A stretch of DNA of 64,000 nucleotides from Gliomastix tumulicola (taxonomy: Eukaryota > Ascomycota > Sordariomycetes > Hypocreales > Bionectriaceae). Location: the NCBI GenBank assembly GCA_001599755.1, contig BCHX01000007.1, positions 1-64,000 of the forward strand. The letters run 5' to 3'. Below are positions 9,639 through 20,608 of the stretch, piece after piece (the stretch's first letter is position 1; the number at the start of each line of letters is the position of its first letter). A program made the translations under genes and the position numbers. The notes under the pieces are model-generated. The model did no database searches. It saw only the letters and a list, made by a program, of their open reading frames with translations, and was not told the origin of the DNA.

Positions 9639-12263
9639 ATGCAGCTTCTTCACCTGGCTCTGGCTGCCCTGCTCGGCCACCTTCCGTTCAACAATGGCCT
9701 CACCATCCGCCGGCAAGACAGCGGGAGCTCTCTCACCTCGGGACGGGAGCAGACCAAGATCAATGATGGCTGGCGCTTCCACCGCTTCGAAGAGAACCCG
9801 GATGGCCTGAGCTACGACACGCTCAAGCCGTGGATATTGCCAGCCGCCAACAATTTTATTAAAGACCCGGCTAAACACACCCAACGCCCTGATAACGACG
9901 GCCCTAGCAACGTTACCTACGCCAAGGCCGGCTTTAATGACGACGAGTGGGAGCAGATTGACCTTCCGCACGACTGGGCCATCAAGGGGCCTTTCTACGA
10001 GGGTGAGAATTCGCCTGTCTCTGGGGGCATGGGCCGGCTTCCGAGCCACGGCGTTGGCTGGTACCGCCGGGCGATCTCTTTCGAGGAGGCCGATAACGAC
10101 AATTCCGTCTATCTGGACGTTGAAGGAGCCATGTCGTACGCGACTGTCTGGCTCAACGGTGTGCTTGTCGGCGGGTGGCCCTACGGGTATGCCTCATTCC
10201 GTCTAGACCTCACGCCATACCTCAAGCCTGGCGACAACCAACTCGCCATCCGCCTCGATCAAGCTCTTGAAAACTCACGCTGGTACCCCGGCGGTGGCAT
10301 CTTCCGCGACCTCTGGCTGACTAAAGTCCACCAAGTCCACGTCGGACAGTACGGTACCTTCCTCACTGCAAAGGATATCTCCGATGAAAAGGCTACGCTA
10401 GACCTCGCCATCCAAGTTGAGAACTCTGCCAGGTCTAACAGTACCGCTGAGGTGCGCGTTGAGACGGAGGTGTTCGAGTACGACGCAGGGGGCGAGTCAC
10501 GGGGGACTGGAGTCGGGAAGTTCCCCAGCAGGACTGTCACTGTCGCGAACGGGGCTATTGAGTCTCTGGAGGTGTCTACGACCGTCGAGAATCCCAAGTT
10601 ATGGGGTCCAGTCCCGCAGCAAGAGCCAAACTTGTACCTTGCCGTCACCCGTCTATTTGCCGACGACGTGGAGATTGATTCCTACGAGACTACCTTTGGT
10701 ATTCGTACCGTGGATTACAAGGGAGACGGGCTGTATATAAATGGCGAGAGAATCTACATCCAAGGCGTGTGTCAGCATCACGATCTGGGCTCCCTCGGTG
10801 CCGCCTTCAACATTCATGCCGCTGAGCGTCAGTTGCAGATGCTTCAAGAGATGGGCTCCAACTCTGTCAGAACGTCGCACAACGTGCCCGACCGGGCCCT
10901 TCTTGATCTTGCCGACAAGATGGGTATCTTGATCTTGGACGAGATCTTCGACACGTGGAATTACAAAAAGACACCCAACGACTTCCAACACATCTTCGCG
11001 GACTGGTCGGAGCCGGACCTCCGGTCTTTTATCCGCCGCGACCGGAACCACCCGTCCGTCTGGGCGTGGAGCTACGGGAACGAGGTGCAAGAGCAGAGCG
11101 TGGAGGGCGGCGAGCAGGTAGCCAAGCGCCTCCAAGACATTGTGCACGAAGAAGACAGCACACGTCTTGGGTCGCTGGGCATGAACAACGCTGCCGCCGA
11201 TACACCTTTCATCCCTGTTGTCGATCTCATCGGCTTGAACTACCAGGGCGAGGGTAAAGGCTACGGTCCGCCGACATTCCAGCAGTTCCAAGACGCGTTC
11301 CCAGACAAGATGATCTTCAGCACGGAAAGCTCATCGGCGGTCAGCTCGCGTGGCACGTACTTCTTTCCCGTGACACCCAACAACAGTGCCATTGTCGACG
11401 CGAGCGGGACAGGTGCAGACCCTGAAACGCAGCGTGTCAGCTCGTACGAGCTGTACGCGGTCCCGTGGGGGGCCTCGCCCGACAAGGTCTTCGCCGCCCA
11501 GGACGCGTACCCTTACGTGGCAGGTGAGTATGTCTGGACCGGTTGGGACTATGTCGGCGAACCGACGCCGTACGATTCATCACGAAGCAGCTACTTCGGT
11601 ATCATCGACCTCGCGGGCTTCAAGAAGGATCGATTCTATCTGTACCAGGCACGTTGGAATCCCGAGGTGCGCATGGCCCATATTCTGCCGCACTGGAACT
11701 GGCCCGACCGCGTGGGTGAGGTTACCCCTGTGCACGTGTTCTCGTCTGCCGATGAGGCAGAGCTCTTCGTCAACGACGAGTCGCAGGGAAAGCGAACGCG
11801 TGATGAACTGGAGTACCGATTCAGGTGGGATGACGTCAAGTACGAGCCTGGGGAGGTGCGTGTCGTGACATACAAGGGCGGCAAGACGTGGGCCGAGGAG
11901 ACAATACGGACAACGGGAGACGCTGCCAGGTTAGACGTGACGACCTACCAGGATCGTACGTCTGTCAAGGCCGATGGGACCGACCTGGTCTTTGTTGCCG
12001 TCTCGGTCGTGGATAAAAATGGCGACGTGGTGCCGGACGCGGAGCACACCGTTAGCTTCACCATTAATGGTCCCGGGGTGATTCTCACGACAGACAACGG
12101 CGACCAGACAGACTTTATACCGTTCCCTGAAACGGAGCGGAAGGCATTCAGTGGAAAGGTGCTAGCAATTGTCCGGGCGGAGAAGGGTGCGTCCGGGGCG
12201 TTTACAGTTAGAGCTGAGGCGAATGGGATTGGGGCAGGCGAGGTTGAGCTGTCAGTAGAGTAA
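9639..12263 (+). CDS. Secreted glycoside hydrolase family 2 (beta-galactosidase-like)
   Basis: An 874-residue protein read from the ATG that gives a signal peptide (MQLLHLALAALLGHLPFNNG), with a possible dibasic RR processing site just after. Domain order fits GH2: N-terminal sugar-binding jelly roll (about 25-210), immunoglobulin-like domain, TIM barrel, then a DUF4982/Ig-like C-terminal part. Acid/base Glu is about residue 481 in WSYGNEVQEQ; the nucleophile is probably Glu about 563 in FSTESSSA. The SVRTSHNVPDRALLDLADKMG stretch is the usual GH2 barrel signature. It likely cleaves beta-galactosides or beta-glucuronides from plant polymers outside the cell; the exact substrate cannot be read from sequence. 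No introns seen. Confidence 0.9.
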   Translation: MQLLHLALAALLGHLPFNNGLTIRRQDSGSSLTSGREQTKINDGWRFHRFEENPDGLSYDTLKPWILPAANNFIKDPAKHTQRPDNDGPSNVTYAKAGFNDDEWEQIDLPHDWAIKGPFYEGENSPVSGGMGRLPSHGVGWYRRAISFEEADNDNSVYLDVEGAMSYATVWLNGVLVGGWPYGYASFRLDLTPYLKPGDNQLAIRLDQALENSRWYPGGGIFRDLWLTKVHQVHVGQYGTFLTAKDISDEKATLDLAIQVENSARSNSTAEVRVETEVFEYDAGGESRGTGVGKFPSRTVTVANGAIESLEVSTTVENPKLWGPVPQQEPNLYLAVTRLFADDVEIDSYETTFGIRTVDYKGDGLYINGERIYIQGVCQHHDLGSLGAAFNIHAAERQLQMLQEMGSNSVRTSHNVPDRALLDLADKMGILILDEIFDTWNYKKTPNDFQHIFADWSEPDLRSFIRRDRNHPSVWAWSYGNEVQEQSVEGGEQVAKRLQDIVHEEDSTRLGSLGMNNAAADTPFIPVVDLIGLNYQGEGKGYGPPTFQQFQDAFPDKMIFSTESSSAVSSRGTYFFPVTPNNSAIVDASGTGADPETQRVSSYELYAVPWGASPDKVFAAQDAYPYVAGEYVWTGWDYVGEPTPYDSSRSSYFGIIDLAGFKKDRFYLYQARWNPEVRMAHILPHWNWPDRVGEVTPVHVFSSADEAELFVNDESQGKRTRDELEYRFRWDDVKYEPGEVRVVTYKGGKTWAEETIRTTGDAARLDVTTYQDRTSVKADGTDLVFVAVSVVDKNGDVVPDAEHTVSFTINGPGVILTTDNGDQTDFIPFPETERKAFSGKVLAIVRAEKGASGAFTVRAEANGIGAGEVELSVE

Positions 12264-13146
12264 TGCGCAATCAGACAGTCTTCAACCCTAGAATACTCAG
12301 ATCACACTGCCACCAAAGGCAAGGTCAAGGCGTTGTTTCCCACCCCATATCTAAGGTGTTGGGCGTTGCGAGAGTCGTGTCTACATAAGAGCTAATATTT
12401 GCAGTTCGAGCGCAATCCATTTCTGATCTCTGGACCAGAGGTTCACAGCGGAAGGATAACATCAGACAGTCAAGTCATTTAAGATAGGTGAGTTCTGTAA
12501 CAACAAGCAAGCGAGAAATCTCAACATCCTATCCTTCGAGACAGAGACCGCATAGTCCCACAGTGTCCCGGCTTCCAAAACCGACGGCACATCCCACCAT
12601 TATTTCGATGCTCCAACAACACCTCCTCAACTTCTGGAAGACAGTACTGCCAGCAAAAGACTCTGCTACCCGGCGATGGACGCGCTCCAGTCGTCTATAC
12701 CTCGTTTATTTTTCCGTGGGCAGGTCCGGCGCGCCGATTTCCTCCTTCCGGTCAATCTCGCGCCTTAAATTCTGCACAAGGGGGTTGTCGGCCAATTTAT
12801 ATTGGAGGACATGCAAGCTGTGTTCGAAATGACGCACCCATATAAATCTGTTAGTCACATCACGTGCTTGGAAGTAGTCTGCTTAATACGAGTTTTACGA
12901 GAATGGGGTCGAGGCGTTTTTCATTCGCGTCTGTCACCCCACCAGCCACTTGCGAGGCGCACTCCCGACTCAACAGGTAAGAATCCAGTGATCGGCATTC
13001 AGCTTTGCTAGATTTAGGCACGTCAGGCGCAACGGAGTGCCCCCTGTTCACCGTTATCCTTCATACATATATGTAACCGCCCTTATGCCCACCTCCTCGA
13101 GGTCTTGTCTTCGCTCCCATGTCCGCCACCCTCAGGACCTACGACG
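12264..13146. other. Intergenic region
   Basis: No supported gene. Near the right end is a 10-bp palindrome ACATATATGT (13065-13074), about 70 bp before the first ATG of the next gene, which could serve as its TATA-like element. Confidence 0.5.
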
Positions 13147-13971
13147 ATGATGGGCGCCACGGAACGCCCCGACAATTCAGACGGCGCCTATGCGCCCGTT
13201 GACACACCTGGAGACCCACGGTCGCCAGCCCATGTGACAGCATCCACGGACCGGCCCCGACCGCACCAGGCTTTTCTCACTGACGGGGGACCGACCCTCC
13301 TGCTGGCAACCGAGGGCGAATTTATGACGCGACGAGGCCCAGCAGTGGCCATGGTACTTTCCATAGGTGCTGTCGTGCTCGGTGCCGAGGCCCTCACCGC
13401 AGGGCTTGCCGCGAATGCCTCATCACAGGTTGGCTCGACAGACACATCAATAGCCACTGATCCCCAAAGCATATTTACCATCGCCTTTGCCGGCTTCATA
13501 GAGTTCGCTTTATTCGCCATTACGTCCTTTTGTTTTCTTTTCTGCAACCTTCATTTCGCATACTTTCTCAGCATCGGGTTCATCGGCCTCTCCGCCCTAG
13601 GCACCGGTGCCTACGGCTTGGCTGTTATGGCCATGAGCTTGAGTAACTCGGTGTGCGGCGATTCGGGGACCTGCAGTGATGCACTCAAAAAGGGCTTGGC
13701 GGCTGCGTGTGTGAGGGTTGTGTTATTGTGAGTTTCATCCCGACACCGCCCCCCCAACAAACACTCACTGCTATGCCGGTCTATTGCAGCGTTGCTAATA
13801 TTAGCGGGTAGCTCTCCCTTTTGCTTAACGCTCGCATCTTGGTACTTCTTTAAGGCCCGAAAGGAACTCAGGAAAGCTAGAGCAGCATCGAGACGGCAGT
13901 CACTTCGGCTGCATGATGGATATGATTTGGAACCCTTGGTTGTACCGGCGGAGGAGCGACACACGGGGTGA
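13147..13971 (+). CDS. Small membrane protein with four predicted TM segments
   Basis: Two exons, 13147-13727 and 13812-13971, give 246 residues. The intron starts GTGAGT, has a GCTAATA branch site and ends GGGTAG. Reading through instead stops at once, and using the nearer CAG acceptor gives a premature stop. The spliced reading yields a fourth hydrophobic segment and a basic tail (KARKELRKARAASRR). Topology: about 60 polar residues, four hydrophobic stretches (from about residues 66, 112, 136 and 185), a cysteine pair in the loop before TM4 (SVCGDSGTC), and a cytoplasmic C terminus. I do not recognise a family. Two ATG codons in tandem begin the frame. Confidence 0.65.
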
Positions 13972-13992
13972 GCCAGTACGGGGTGAGCCAGT
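13963..13992 (+). repeat. 15-bp tandem duplication
   Basis: ACGGGGTGAGCCAGT occurs twice in direct succession, overlapping the stop codon of the small membrane-protein gene. Minor local duplication. Confidence 0.6.
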
Positions 13993-14360
13993 CTAGGTGG
14001 TGTAAGCGGCGGCAGCAATGAGAACATGTCGACTGTCTCCGTCCGACCTTGTACCTAGGGGCGGAGTCAACCAGCTCTCCATATACTACTACCAGCGGCT
14101 CGACCACTAACATTCATGATTTTATATTGACAGTTTATAAGCTAGCTGTTAATATCAATTTATCTCCCTTTCGTTGAACCTGAACAGATCGACCTTTCTT
14201 TCCGTTTTTTCCAGCCTTAGCGCTGTGCCTATGACGCTCCTTACCGTGTCGTCAGTCACAATAAATGAGGACGTCACCGAGCTCCTGAGTCCAGCACACC
14301 GAGACTCATTAGTTCCGTCATGGCTGCCATCGTTCTTGACCACACCGCGCTCGGTACACC
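13972..14360. other. Intergenic region
   Basis: No gene is supported. The left edge holds the second half of the 15-bp duplication. The stretch just before 14361 may contain further decayed transporter sequence, but I could not align it. Confidence 0.4.
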
Positions 14361-14687
14361 ATGCTATGCTTCATGGCCACCGATGTCTACTCAGCTCCCC
14401 CAATTGCCTTTTCCTGGAGCTCCATCACCGCCAAGTGGCCGCGGGAGAAGGGGGCAGGGGCTCCAGCCACTATCAATGCTTTTGGTAATAAGAGCTCGGC
14501 CTACGGCAGTAGGATTTAGCCCGATCATGACGCGCCCCGACAGGCGATAGGATTTGGAGTCCCTGCTAGCTTCTTCGGAACTGCTGTCATCTCGGCAGCC
14601 GTTCTTAGCTACCCTTTTCAGCGTTTCTCACACGACACCTATGTCAGGAAGCAGATAGCCAAGTTCGGCATCTCAAATCCGGCTTGA
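14361..14687 (+). pseudogene. Decayed C-terminal fragment of a Dal5/allantoate-type MFS transporter
   Basis: One frame reads as the last three membrane segments of an anion:cation symporter of the Dal5 type. It has VYSAPPIAFSW, then INAFGNKSSAYGS, then a DAPR motif and a hydrophobic helix before a basic tail ending at a TGA. The order and spacing match the end of that family. An in-frame TAG (14517-14519) splits it, and no matching upstream two-thirds is visible. It is therefore a relic rather than a gene. An intact transporter of the same family lies at 30177-31907, so this may be a remnant of a related copy. Confidence 0.5.
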
Positions 14688-15133
14688 AGAGAAGGGAGCT
14701 TGAAACCGGGTGTGTCTCCAATAATTGATGGGGTATTCTGGCGACGTCTTCCATTGAACATACATTCGGAAGGATTCTTGGGAGTATTTCAAGGGTTTCG
14801 GTGATTCAAATTTGAATGCCACACGTGCTTAAGCGGCGATGCGTGTAGCATTTGTGGGCAATGACCTGTTGCCTTGGGCCTTCTCCAGCCCTTGAGTGTG
14901 CCTTGAAAAACGCCCAAGATGTCCGTGACCAATCAGATGGCAGTAGTAAGCGCCACAAGTGACTGGCACCGCGGGGTCCAAACTCCGGTTTCCCATTTAC
15001 CCTGACGTCAGCAGATGCACAGGAGCGGGCAGTACTTGCGTCGTGAAAGCCAGCCCGAACAATCAGAACAATCATCGACGCCCGTCCCAAACTGCACGGC
15101 TGCTTGTGTCATTTGGGGACGTTAAGTCATGAC
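14688..15133. other. Intergenic region
   Basis: No supported gene; presumably the promoter of the following HET gene. A small frame on the minus strand (14806-15090) has no recognisable features. Confidence 0.5.
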
Positions 15134-17038
15134 ATGAGCGCAACGATGGTGCCGTCACAAGGACTATCTTCTCTCACGTCTCCATCCCTCTACTCTGGTC
15201 GCCTCGGAAACCGCGAGATCCGTGTCATTCACCTGGAACATTCGGCCGATAGAGCCTCCCAATTACGCCTCCAACTCATTCAATGGGATATGGACAATGC
15301 CCCGCCCTTTGATGCGCTCTCGTATGTTTGGGGGAGTGCTGATACCAAGGTTCCCATTGATTGTAATGGCGCACCGCATTCCATCGCACGGAATCTTGCG
15401 GAAGCATTAGTGGCGCGGAGGAGCTTGATGAGAAATGGCAGCCATCAGAGGCCACTATGGATAGATGCCATTTGCATCAACCAGGCAGACTTGACAGAAC
15501 GGGCGCAGCAAGTCCGGCTGATGGGCGAGATCTTCGGCAAAGCGACTACTGTATGGATATCTCTTGGCGGAGAAGACCACATTCACAGGGCTGCGCTGCC
15601 TCTTATCGAGCTCATCCATGGCGCGTGCCTAGACCTCGCTACTGAGGATGGCGTCGACATCGGATACCTAGCAGCGCGTGCAGGGCATTGGGACGCACTG
15701 TCTCGGGTTTCGGTGGAAATGATTGAGGAAGCTGCCGCTGCCAGTCGGAATATAGAGAGCCCTGGGGAGGCCTGGGCCTCTCTCGCGCGGCTGTTTGCTC
15801 GACCATACTTTCAACGGAAATGGTGTGTCCAAGAGGTAGTTCTGGCCCAAGATGCTTGGATCCTCTCACCCAACATTCCCTTTCGGAAACTTGGTGCGGT
15901 GGCTCAATGGTGTCACGCTCACAACATCGTCAGTGACTACTTCTTCTTTGGACCCAAGGCTATGGATTCCACGCTCTGCATGGTGATGGCAGGTGGCGTA
16001 AGACCGTTGGACACCTTTGTCACCACTCTCGACAGTTTCCGACTATTCCATACTACCGATCCCCGAGACAGCGTCTATGCCTTGCTAGGGCTCCTGAAGA
16101 TCGGCTTAGACTCTGAAATAGAGAAAGACATCGCAGTTGATTACGAGAGCAAGTCTCTAGCAGATGTCTTCACAGATGTAGCTCGGGCGGACATGCACCA
16201 AAGTTGGTCGCTACGAGTCCTGAGCTATGCCAGCCCCGACTTATATCCCAGCAATCATCACGATACCGGTCCCAATAGCCTGAACGGGGGCGTGCCGACC
16301 TGGGTACCACGGTGGAATATGCCACCTAAAACAACTTACATGATCTCACCTATGCCCGGCAAGGTATGGACAGCCCGCGGACGGCCTGAGAGTTGTGTTG
16401 AGGCCGAGAGACAAAATGCACGCATCCTCAGTGTCATTGGTATGCAGTACGATACTGTTGAGACTGTATTTGATCCGGTAGCGTGGGACGATACTCATAC
16501 GTACGGGAACTTCACGTTTGTCACGGATTTCTTAGGCGGACTCACGGAAGCAACATTGGAGGCCGGTGTGCGCACCCTGGCATTAACTATGACGGCGGGG
16601 ACGAACTTTCAAAACGACTTTGTGCGGAATCTTGGAGAAGAAGAACAGAATCAGTTCTTCTCCGACTTTCTGGCATGGATCAGGCAATTACTACACCCTC
16701 AAGCTGGCCATTTTGAGCCAAACATGCCCAAGCTGGCAGGGTCTGACGCCACCAGAGGCGACGCCAACAGATATTTCCTTCAGGCAACACGACAGTGTGA
16801 AGGTAGACGATTTTTTCAACTTGCAGGCGGGTCCATTGGCTTGGGACCAGAATCGATGAATGATACAGATGCAGTTGTTATTCTACACCGAGGCGAAGTG
16901 CTGCACGTCCTTCGCCCTGTCGGGGACAATTGGCTGTTCGTGGGTGACTGTTGGGTCGAGGATATCATGAACAGCGAGCACTCCGAGATTGGACTTCTAT
17001 GCCCCGAGCAAGAAGAGTCTGTTTTCCATATTGTATAG
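15134..17038 (+). CDS. HET-domain protein (HET-6 type)
   Basis: A 634-residue single-exon protein. The HET domain (about residues 55-240) shows PPFDALSYVWGSADTKVPI, RPLWIDAICINQAD, AQQVRLMGEIFGKATTVWISLG and FARPYFQRKWCVQEV. These are the conserved blocks of the HET-6/OR-like group. The remaining 400 residues have no repeats and resemble the usual variable C-terminal half. I took the ATG at 15134 because the frame upstream of it has no ATG. Such genes are often numerous and strain-variable; its presence next to another HET gene and a dead transposon fits an accessory region. Partner and trigger unknown. Confidence 0.9.
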   Translation: MSATMVPSQGLSSLTSPSLYSGRLGNREIRVIHLEHSADRASQLRLQLIQWDMDNAPPFDALSYVWGSADTKVPIDCNGAPHSIARNLAEALVARRSLMRNGSHQRPLWIDAICINQADLTERAQQVRLMGEIFGKATTVWISLGGEDHIHRAALPLIELIHGACLDLATEDGVDIGYLAARAGHWDALSRVSVEMIEEAAAASRNIESPGEAWASLARLFARPYFQRKWCVQEVVLAQDAWILSPNIPFRKLGAVAQWCHAHNIVSDYFFFGPKAMDSTLCMVMAGGVRPLDTFVTTLDSFRLFHTTDPRDSVYALLGLLKIGLDSEIEKDIAVDYESKSLADVFTDVARADMHQSWSLRVLSYASPDLYPSNHHDTGPNSLNGGVPTWVPRWNMPPKTTYMISPMPGKVWTARGRPESCVEAERQNARILSVIGMQYDTVETVFDPVAWDDTHTYGNFTFVTDFLGGLTEATLEAGVRTLALTMTAGTNFQNDFVRNLGEEEQNQFFSDFLAWIRQLLHPQAGHFEPNMPKLAGSDATRGDANRYFLQATRQCEGRRFFQLAGGSIGLGPESMNDTDAVVILHRGEVLHVLRPVGDNWLFVGDCWVEDIMNSEHSEIGLLCPEQEESVFHIV

Positions 17039-17769
17039 CTGCGTTACATGAATGAGGTCGAGGAGCACTCTAATGGCATGTCACAACTCGGTGAACGAAA
17101 CACCATTATATCTCCGAATTTCTAGACTACTCAGCGACCGAGAAGCTACACAAGCTTCAAACGGACTTGTACCCCAGGTGATCAGTTAGTGACATGCATG
17201 TCTCCCCCCTGCTAGGATAGGTTTGCCGTTCCAGCTTCCAATTTACTTCGTGAGCATGTCGCTCTTCAGTATCCAGTAAAGATGACGATCTTGTGCCTTC
17301 CAAGCTCGGCAAATTCGATTCTCTCCGCACCGTACCCTCTGATCTTAGTAGTGCGTAGGTCAGTTAAGCATTCTTCGGAGCCTCTTCACATGTCTCCCCC
17401 CAAGTGCTGTCTCGCCCTTCCGCACCTACATCAAGACCTGCCCCGTCCTCTACGACACAAAAGGATGTGATGATTGGCCCCGTTCGTACGGGGCTGTGGG
17501 GAACAAGGGGAGAAGAAGTGTCCGACAGTCGGTCTTGAGTCTTATCATTCCAGGTCGGCTTGGGGATGCCGATGAAGCGGGTCCCTCCATATTCACCCAC
17601 TTCAGACCAGGCAAGCCGTGAGGCATCATAAGACGATTCGTTAGGCATCAACATGCTGTTCATTCATCTTAATGATATCCTCAAATCCCGTGGCGCCAAG
17701 CTCATCAACCGATATCACCCTTACCACACTCTTTTACCCACAGCCAGCTATACTCTTCTCATCGTACAC
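17039..17769. other. Intergenic region with a short hairpin
   Basis: No gene seen. It contains a perfect inverted repeat, GCCCCGT-TCGT-ACGGGGC (17477-17494). It also has a CGGCT (17556-17560) and an AGCCG (17614-17618) in opposite orientation, upstream of the dipeptidase. Confidence 0.5.
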
Positions 17770-19199
17770 ATGGAGCAACACGGTTCCAAGCCAAGTGGCA
17801 GATCACAGAGCCGTGAAAGGACCTGGGTGAACTCAGCAGCGTTGGTGGCCTTCCTGTGCATCGTTCTGGGAGCTATTGGCACTGCTTGGTGCCGCGTATT
17901 GCGTCCCGACCAGACAAACTACGCACTGAGGACAGAGCGCATACTTAAAAGCACACCTCTAATCGACGGCCATAATGACCTCCCATACCTTCTTCGCATC
18001 GAGCTTCAAAATAAAATAAATGGGAACAACACCTTCACATTTCGGGATGGTAAATTTTGAAACCTACAGAATCATGCCATGATGATCATGCTGACGCCGT
18101 GTTGATTAGGATTGGCGAGCCATACTGATCTGAGACGGATGAAAGAGGGGCGTGTTGGTGGTCAATTCTGGTCCGTCTTCGTGGAATGCCCCGATATCCA
18201 AGACCTTGATGGTCCCAGCCACAGCGTGCGGGATACTCTGGAGCAGGTCGATGTTACGAGGCGATTCATATCCGAATTTGATGAGCTCCAGTATTGTGAA
18301 AGCTCCGCGTGCGCCGTTTCGGCTTTCGGAAGAGGCAAGATCGCCTCAATGCTCGGTGCAGAAGGGTTGCACCAGACAGGGTCATCTATCGCCGTGATTC
18401 GACAGCTCTTCGACCTTGGAGTGAGGTACATCACTATCACGCACAACTGCGACAATCCATACGCGACAGCAGCATCAACTGTGACCGAGACTGGAGTCGA
18501 TAGCGGCTTGACCTCGTTTGGCATCGCTGGGATTCGCGAGATGAATCGGCTTGGCATGATGGTAGACCTGGCACACACATCACATCAGACGATGCGTCAG
18601 GTTCTAGACATTACAGAATCGCCCGTCATCTTCAGTCACAGCACGTGTTATGCACTTGCCCGCAATTATCGAAATACTCCAGATGATGTCATTGCACGAC
18701 TGAAAGAAAATGGCGGTGTTTTGATGGTTATGTTCGTCAAGAGATTTCTTAACGCGCAGAACCCAGAGGCGGCAGACATTGAGACAGTGGTCGATCACAT
18801 CATGCATGTCGTTGATGTGGCAGGATGGGACCATGTTGGCATTGGAGGGGACTTTGATGGGACAGTCACGCTCGCGAATGGAATCAGCTCGGTGGCAGAC
18901 TACCCCCTTTTGCTACAAGCTGTGATGAGACGAGGGGCAACAGACAGTCAGATTAAGAAGCTGGCTGGCGAGAACTTGCTTAGGTATGATATACTACGAA
19001 GAAAACGTGGGACAATACTGAAAACTGACACTTCGGCAGAGTCTGGAGGGAGAACGAAGAGACTGCGAAGCGTATCTCAACATACATGCGCCCTGCTGAG
19101 GATGTATGGCACGGACGACGATTCTCAAGATGGAACAATCCTCTACCTTTGATGATTCATAACAATCCGAATCGTGTGCCGGCCGCGGACTACATATAG
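17770..19199 (+). CDS. Membrane dipeptidase (renal dipeptidase family, M19)
   Basis: Three exons (17770-18049, 18110-18983, 19040-19199) give 437 residues. A TM anchor lies at about residues 23-42 after a basic N terminus, giving a type II topology. Metal-binding motifs are visible: DGHNDLP, the bridging region in SMLGAEGLHQ, and the HTSHQ / FSHSTCYAL histidines; GIGGDFDG is also typical. The last intron restores the family ending (ENLLRVW). The family hydrolyses dipeptides with a zinc pair and, notably, tolerates a D-residue at the C-terminal position. An upstream in-frame ATG at 17653 would add 39 residues before the anchor; I prefer 17770. It sits next to D-amino-acid genes, so release of D-amino acids from dipeptides is a reasonable inference. 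Confidence 0.88.
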
Positions 19200-19459
19200 A
19201 AGGAGGAAGCCGGCAGCGAGATTTAAAGCAGGCACGGAGGTCGCATGACCGCAAGCCAGCATGGTCTGGAGAATATATCAGTCTGAAAAGTACGATAGCG
19301 AAGATCCGAGATGTATTTAATTTCCCCCTCCTCCAGGCATATGAAGTCTTCATAATTGCAGGCCACGGTACTATTACGGTATCAATCATAGCTTTATGCA
19401 TCGTGTGAGTGACGTGGGTAGTCTGAGCCTTTTCTCCGATAAAATATTCTGCGTGGCGC

Positions 19460-20608
19460 CTACTCGATTAAGAGCTCTGGCTCACGCACTCCAACCTGAT
19501 CAACGAGGCGCGCATAATGCTCAACCCTCCTATGTTTGTCGAATGCGAACACTCGCTCTTTCCCCTTTCTGCACTTGTTCAAGTCAATGGTAGCATGTAC
19601 CAACTCGTCTCCTTTAGTCTTCGCCTCGGCGATAATGTGTCCGTTGGGATCAACGATGCTAGACCCAGCGATGAGGGATCCATGATCCTCCTTGCCAGCC
19701 TTAGCTGCATGTACGCTATAACATGCGTTCTGGTAGCTGCCTGCTTGGCACGACAGGCGATGATGAAACAGCGCTTCTTCCTCCTGCTCGGCGTCTGTAC
19801 CGTCATACTGCGGTGCAAATGCCGTTGTATTGTATCCTTCCTGTTGACAGAACCAATAATGTCAGCGTCCCTCAAAGTGCTAGGCAACATTGAAACGTAC
19901 CAGAAGAATCTCTATGCCTTGCAGCCCGTAGCATCTCCAGCCTTCTGCCCATCGACGATCATTGCAAATAAGCATGCCGAGAATAGGATCGCCTCTGCCT
20001 GATACTTCATCTCGGTTGGTAAAGCTCTGATCTGCAACTCCAGCTTTGAGCGTTCCTTCTATGAGACCTGGCACCCGAAATGCTTGAAACCCAAGATTTC
20101 CCGGGGTAAAGAAGCGTTTCTCCAGCTGCTGCGTCACTCCTGGGCGGGGATCAGGTTCGAAGCGACCGGGGAGATGGACCTTGCGATACTTGGCGATGCA
20201 TCGTCGCTGACTGGCCGAGTAATAGACGGCAGTGTTGTAGTCAGTCGTTTTTCCACTTTCGTCTCTCCAACGTTCACCGTATCCAAAGGAGATATCAATC
20301 CCTAGCTCAGTGGCCTTGTCCACCAGGGGCTTGGCGTTTGGCGACCCGATGATCGCGTACGGTTCGGCCGGCGATGCTGGTTCAAAGAACTTGGCTATCT
20401 CCTCCTCCGCTTCGATGACGTATGAGGGGAAGAAGGTGGTGAAAGCCAGCTCAGGAAATACGACTAATTGCACGTTCTTGGTGGCCGCCTCTTCAAGGAG
20501 GTTGATCATCCGTTTCAGAACCTCGGCCCGGGGTGTTGTGAGACCCTGTATCGGGCCGAGTTGAGCGGCCGCCACTGTCAGAAGCCTCTGACTAGATGTC
20601 GAAGTCAT
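19460..20608 (-). CDS. N-carbamoyl-D-amino-acid hydrolase (carbon-nitrogen hydrolase family)
   Basis: Two exons (20608-19901 and 19840-19460, joined across a 60-nt GTACGT..CAG intron) give 362 residues. The nitrilase-fold triad is plain: Glu in FPELAFTTFFP, Lys in KYRKVHLPG and Cys in LICNDRRW. The surrounding blocks (QLEKRFFTPGNLGF, CQAGSYQN) are those of bacterial D-carbamoylase. That enzyme converts N-carbamoyl-D-amino acids to D-amino acid, CO2 and ammonia. An extra segment of about 25 residues precedes the cysteine strand relative to the bacterial enzyme as I know it. The ATG used (MTSTSSQ) matches the family N terminus; a longer upstream frame has no ATG-supported homology. No targeting signal, so probably cytosolic. 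It converges with the dipeptidase gene. Confidence 0.9.

Noticed and set aside
10653..11291. Long open frame antisense to the GH2 gene (212 codons)
   Set aside because: Mirror of a GC-biased coding sequence; no start context, no domain, and the sense strand is fully explained.
12488..12832. 114-codon open frame after the GH2 gene
   Set aside because: Low-complexity Ser/Arg translation with no domain and no splice partner found.
13728..13789. Shorter intron for the small membrane protein (acceptor CAG)
   Set aside because: It gives a stop after eight residues, while the next acceptor (GGGTAG) yields a TM segment and a basic tail.
14806..15090. Minus-strand open frame before the HET gene
   Set aside because: No recognisable motif and it overlaps the expected promoter.
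19517..20002. Plus-strand open frame over the 3' exon of the carbamoylase
   Set aside because: The minus strand encodes the conserved C-terminal half of the carbamoylase there.
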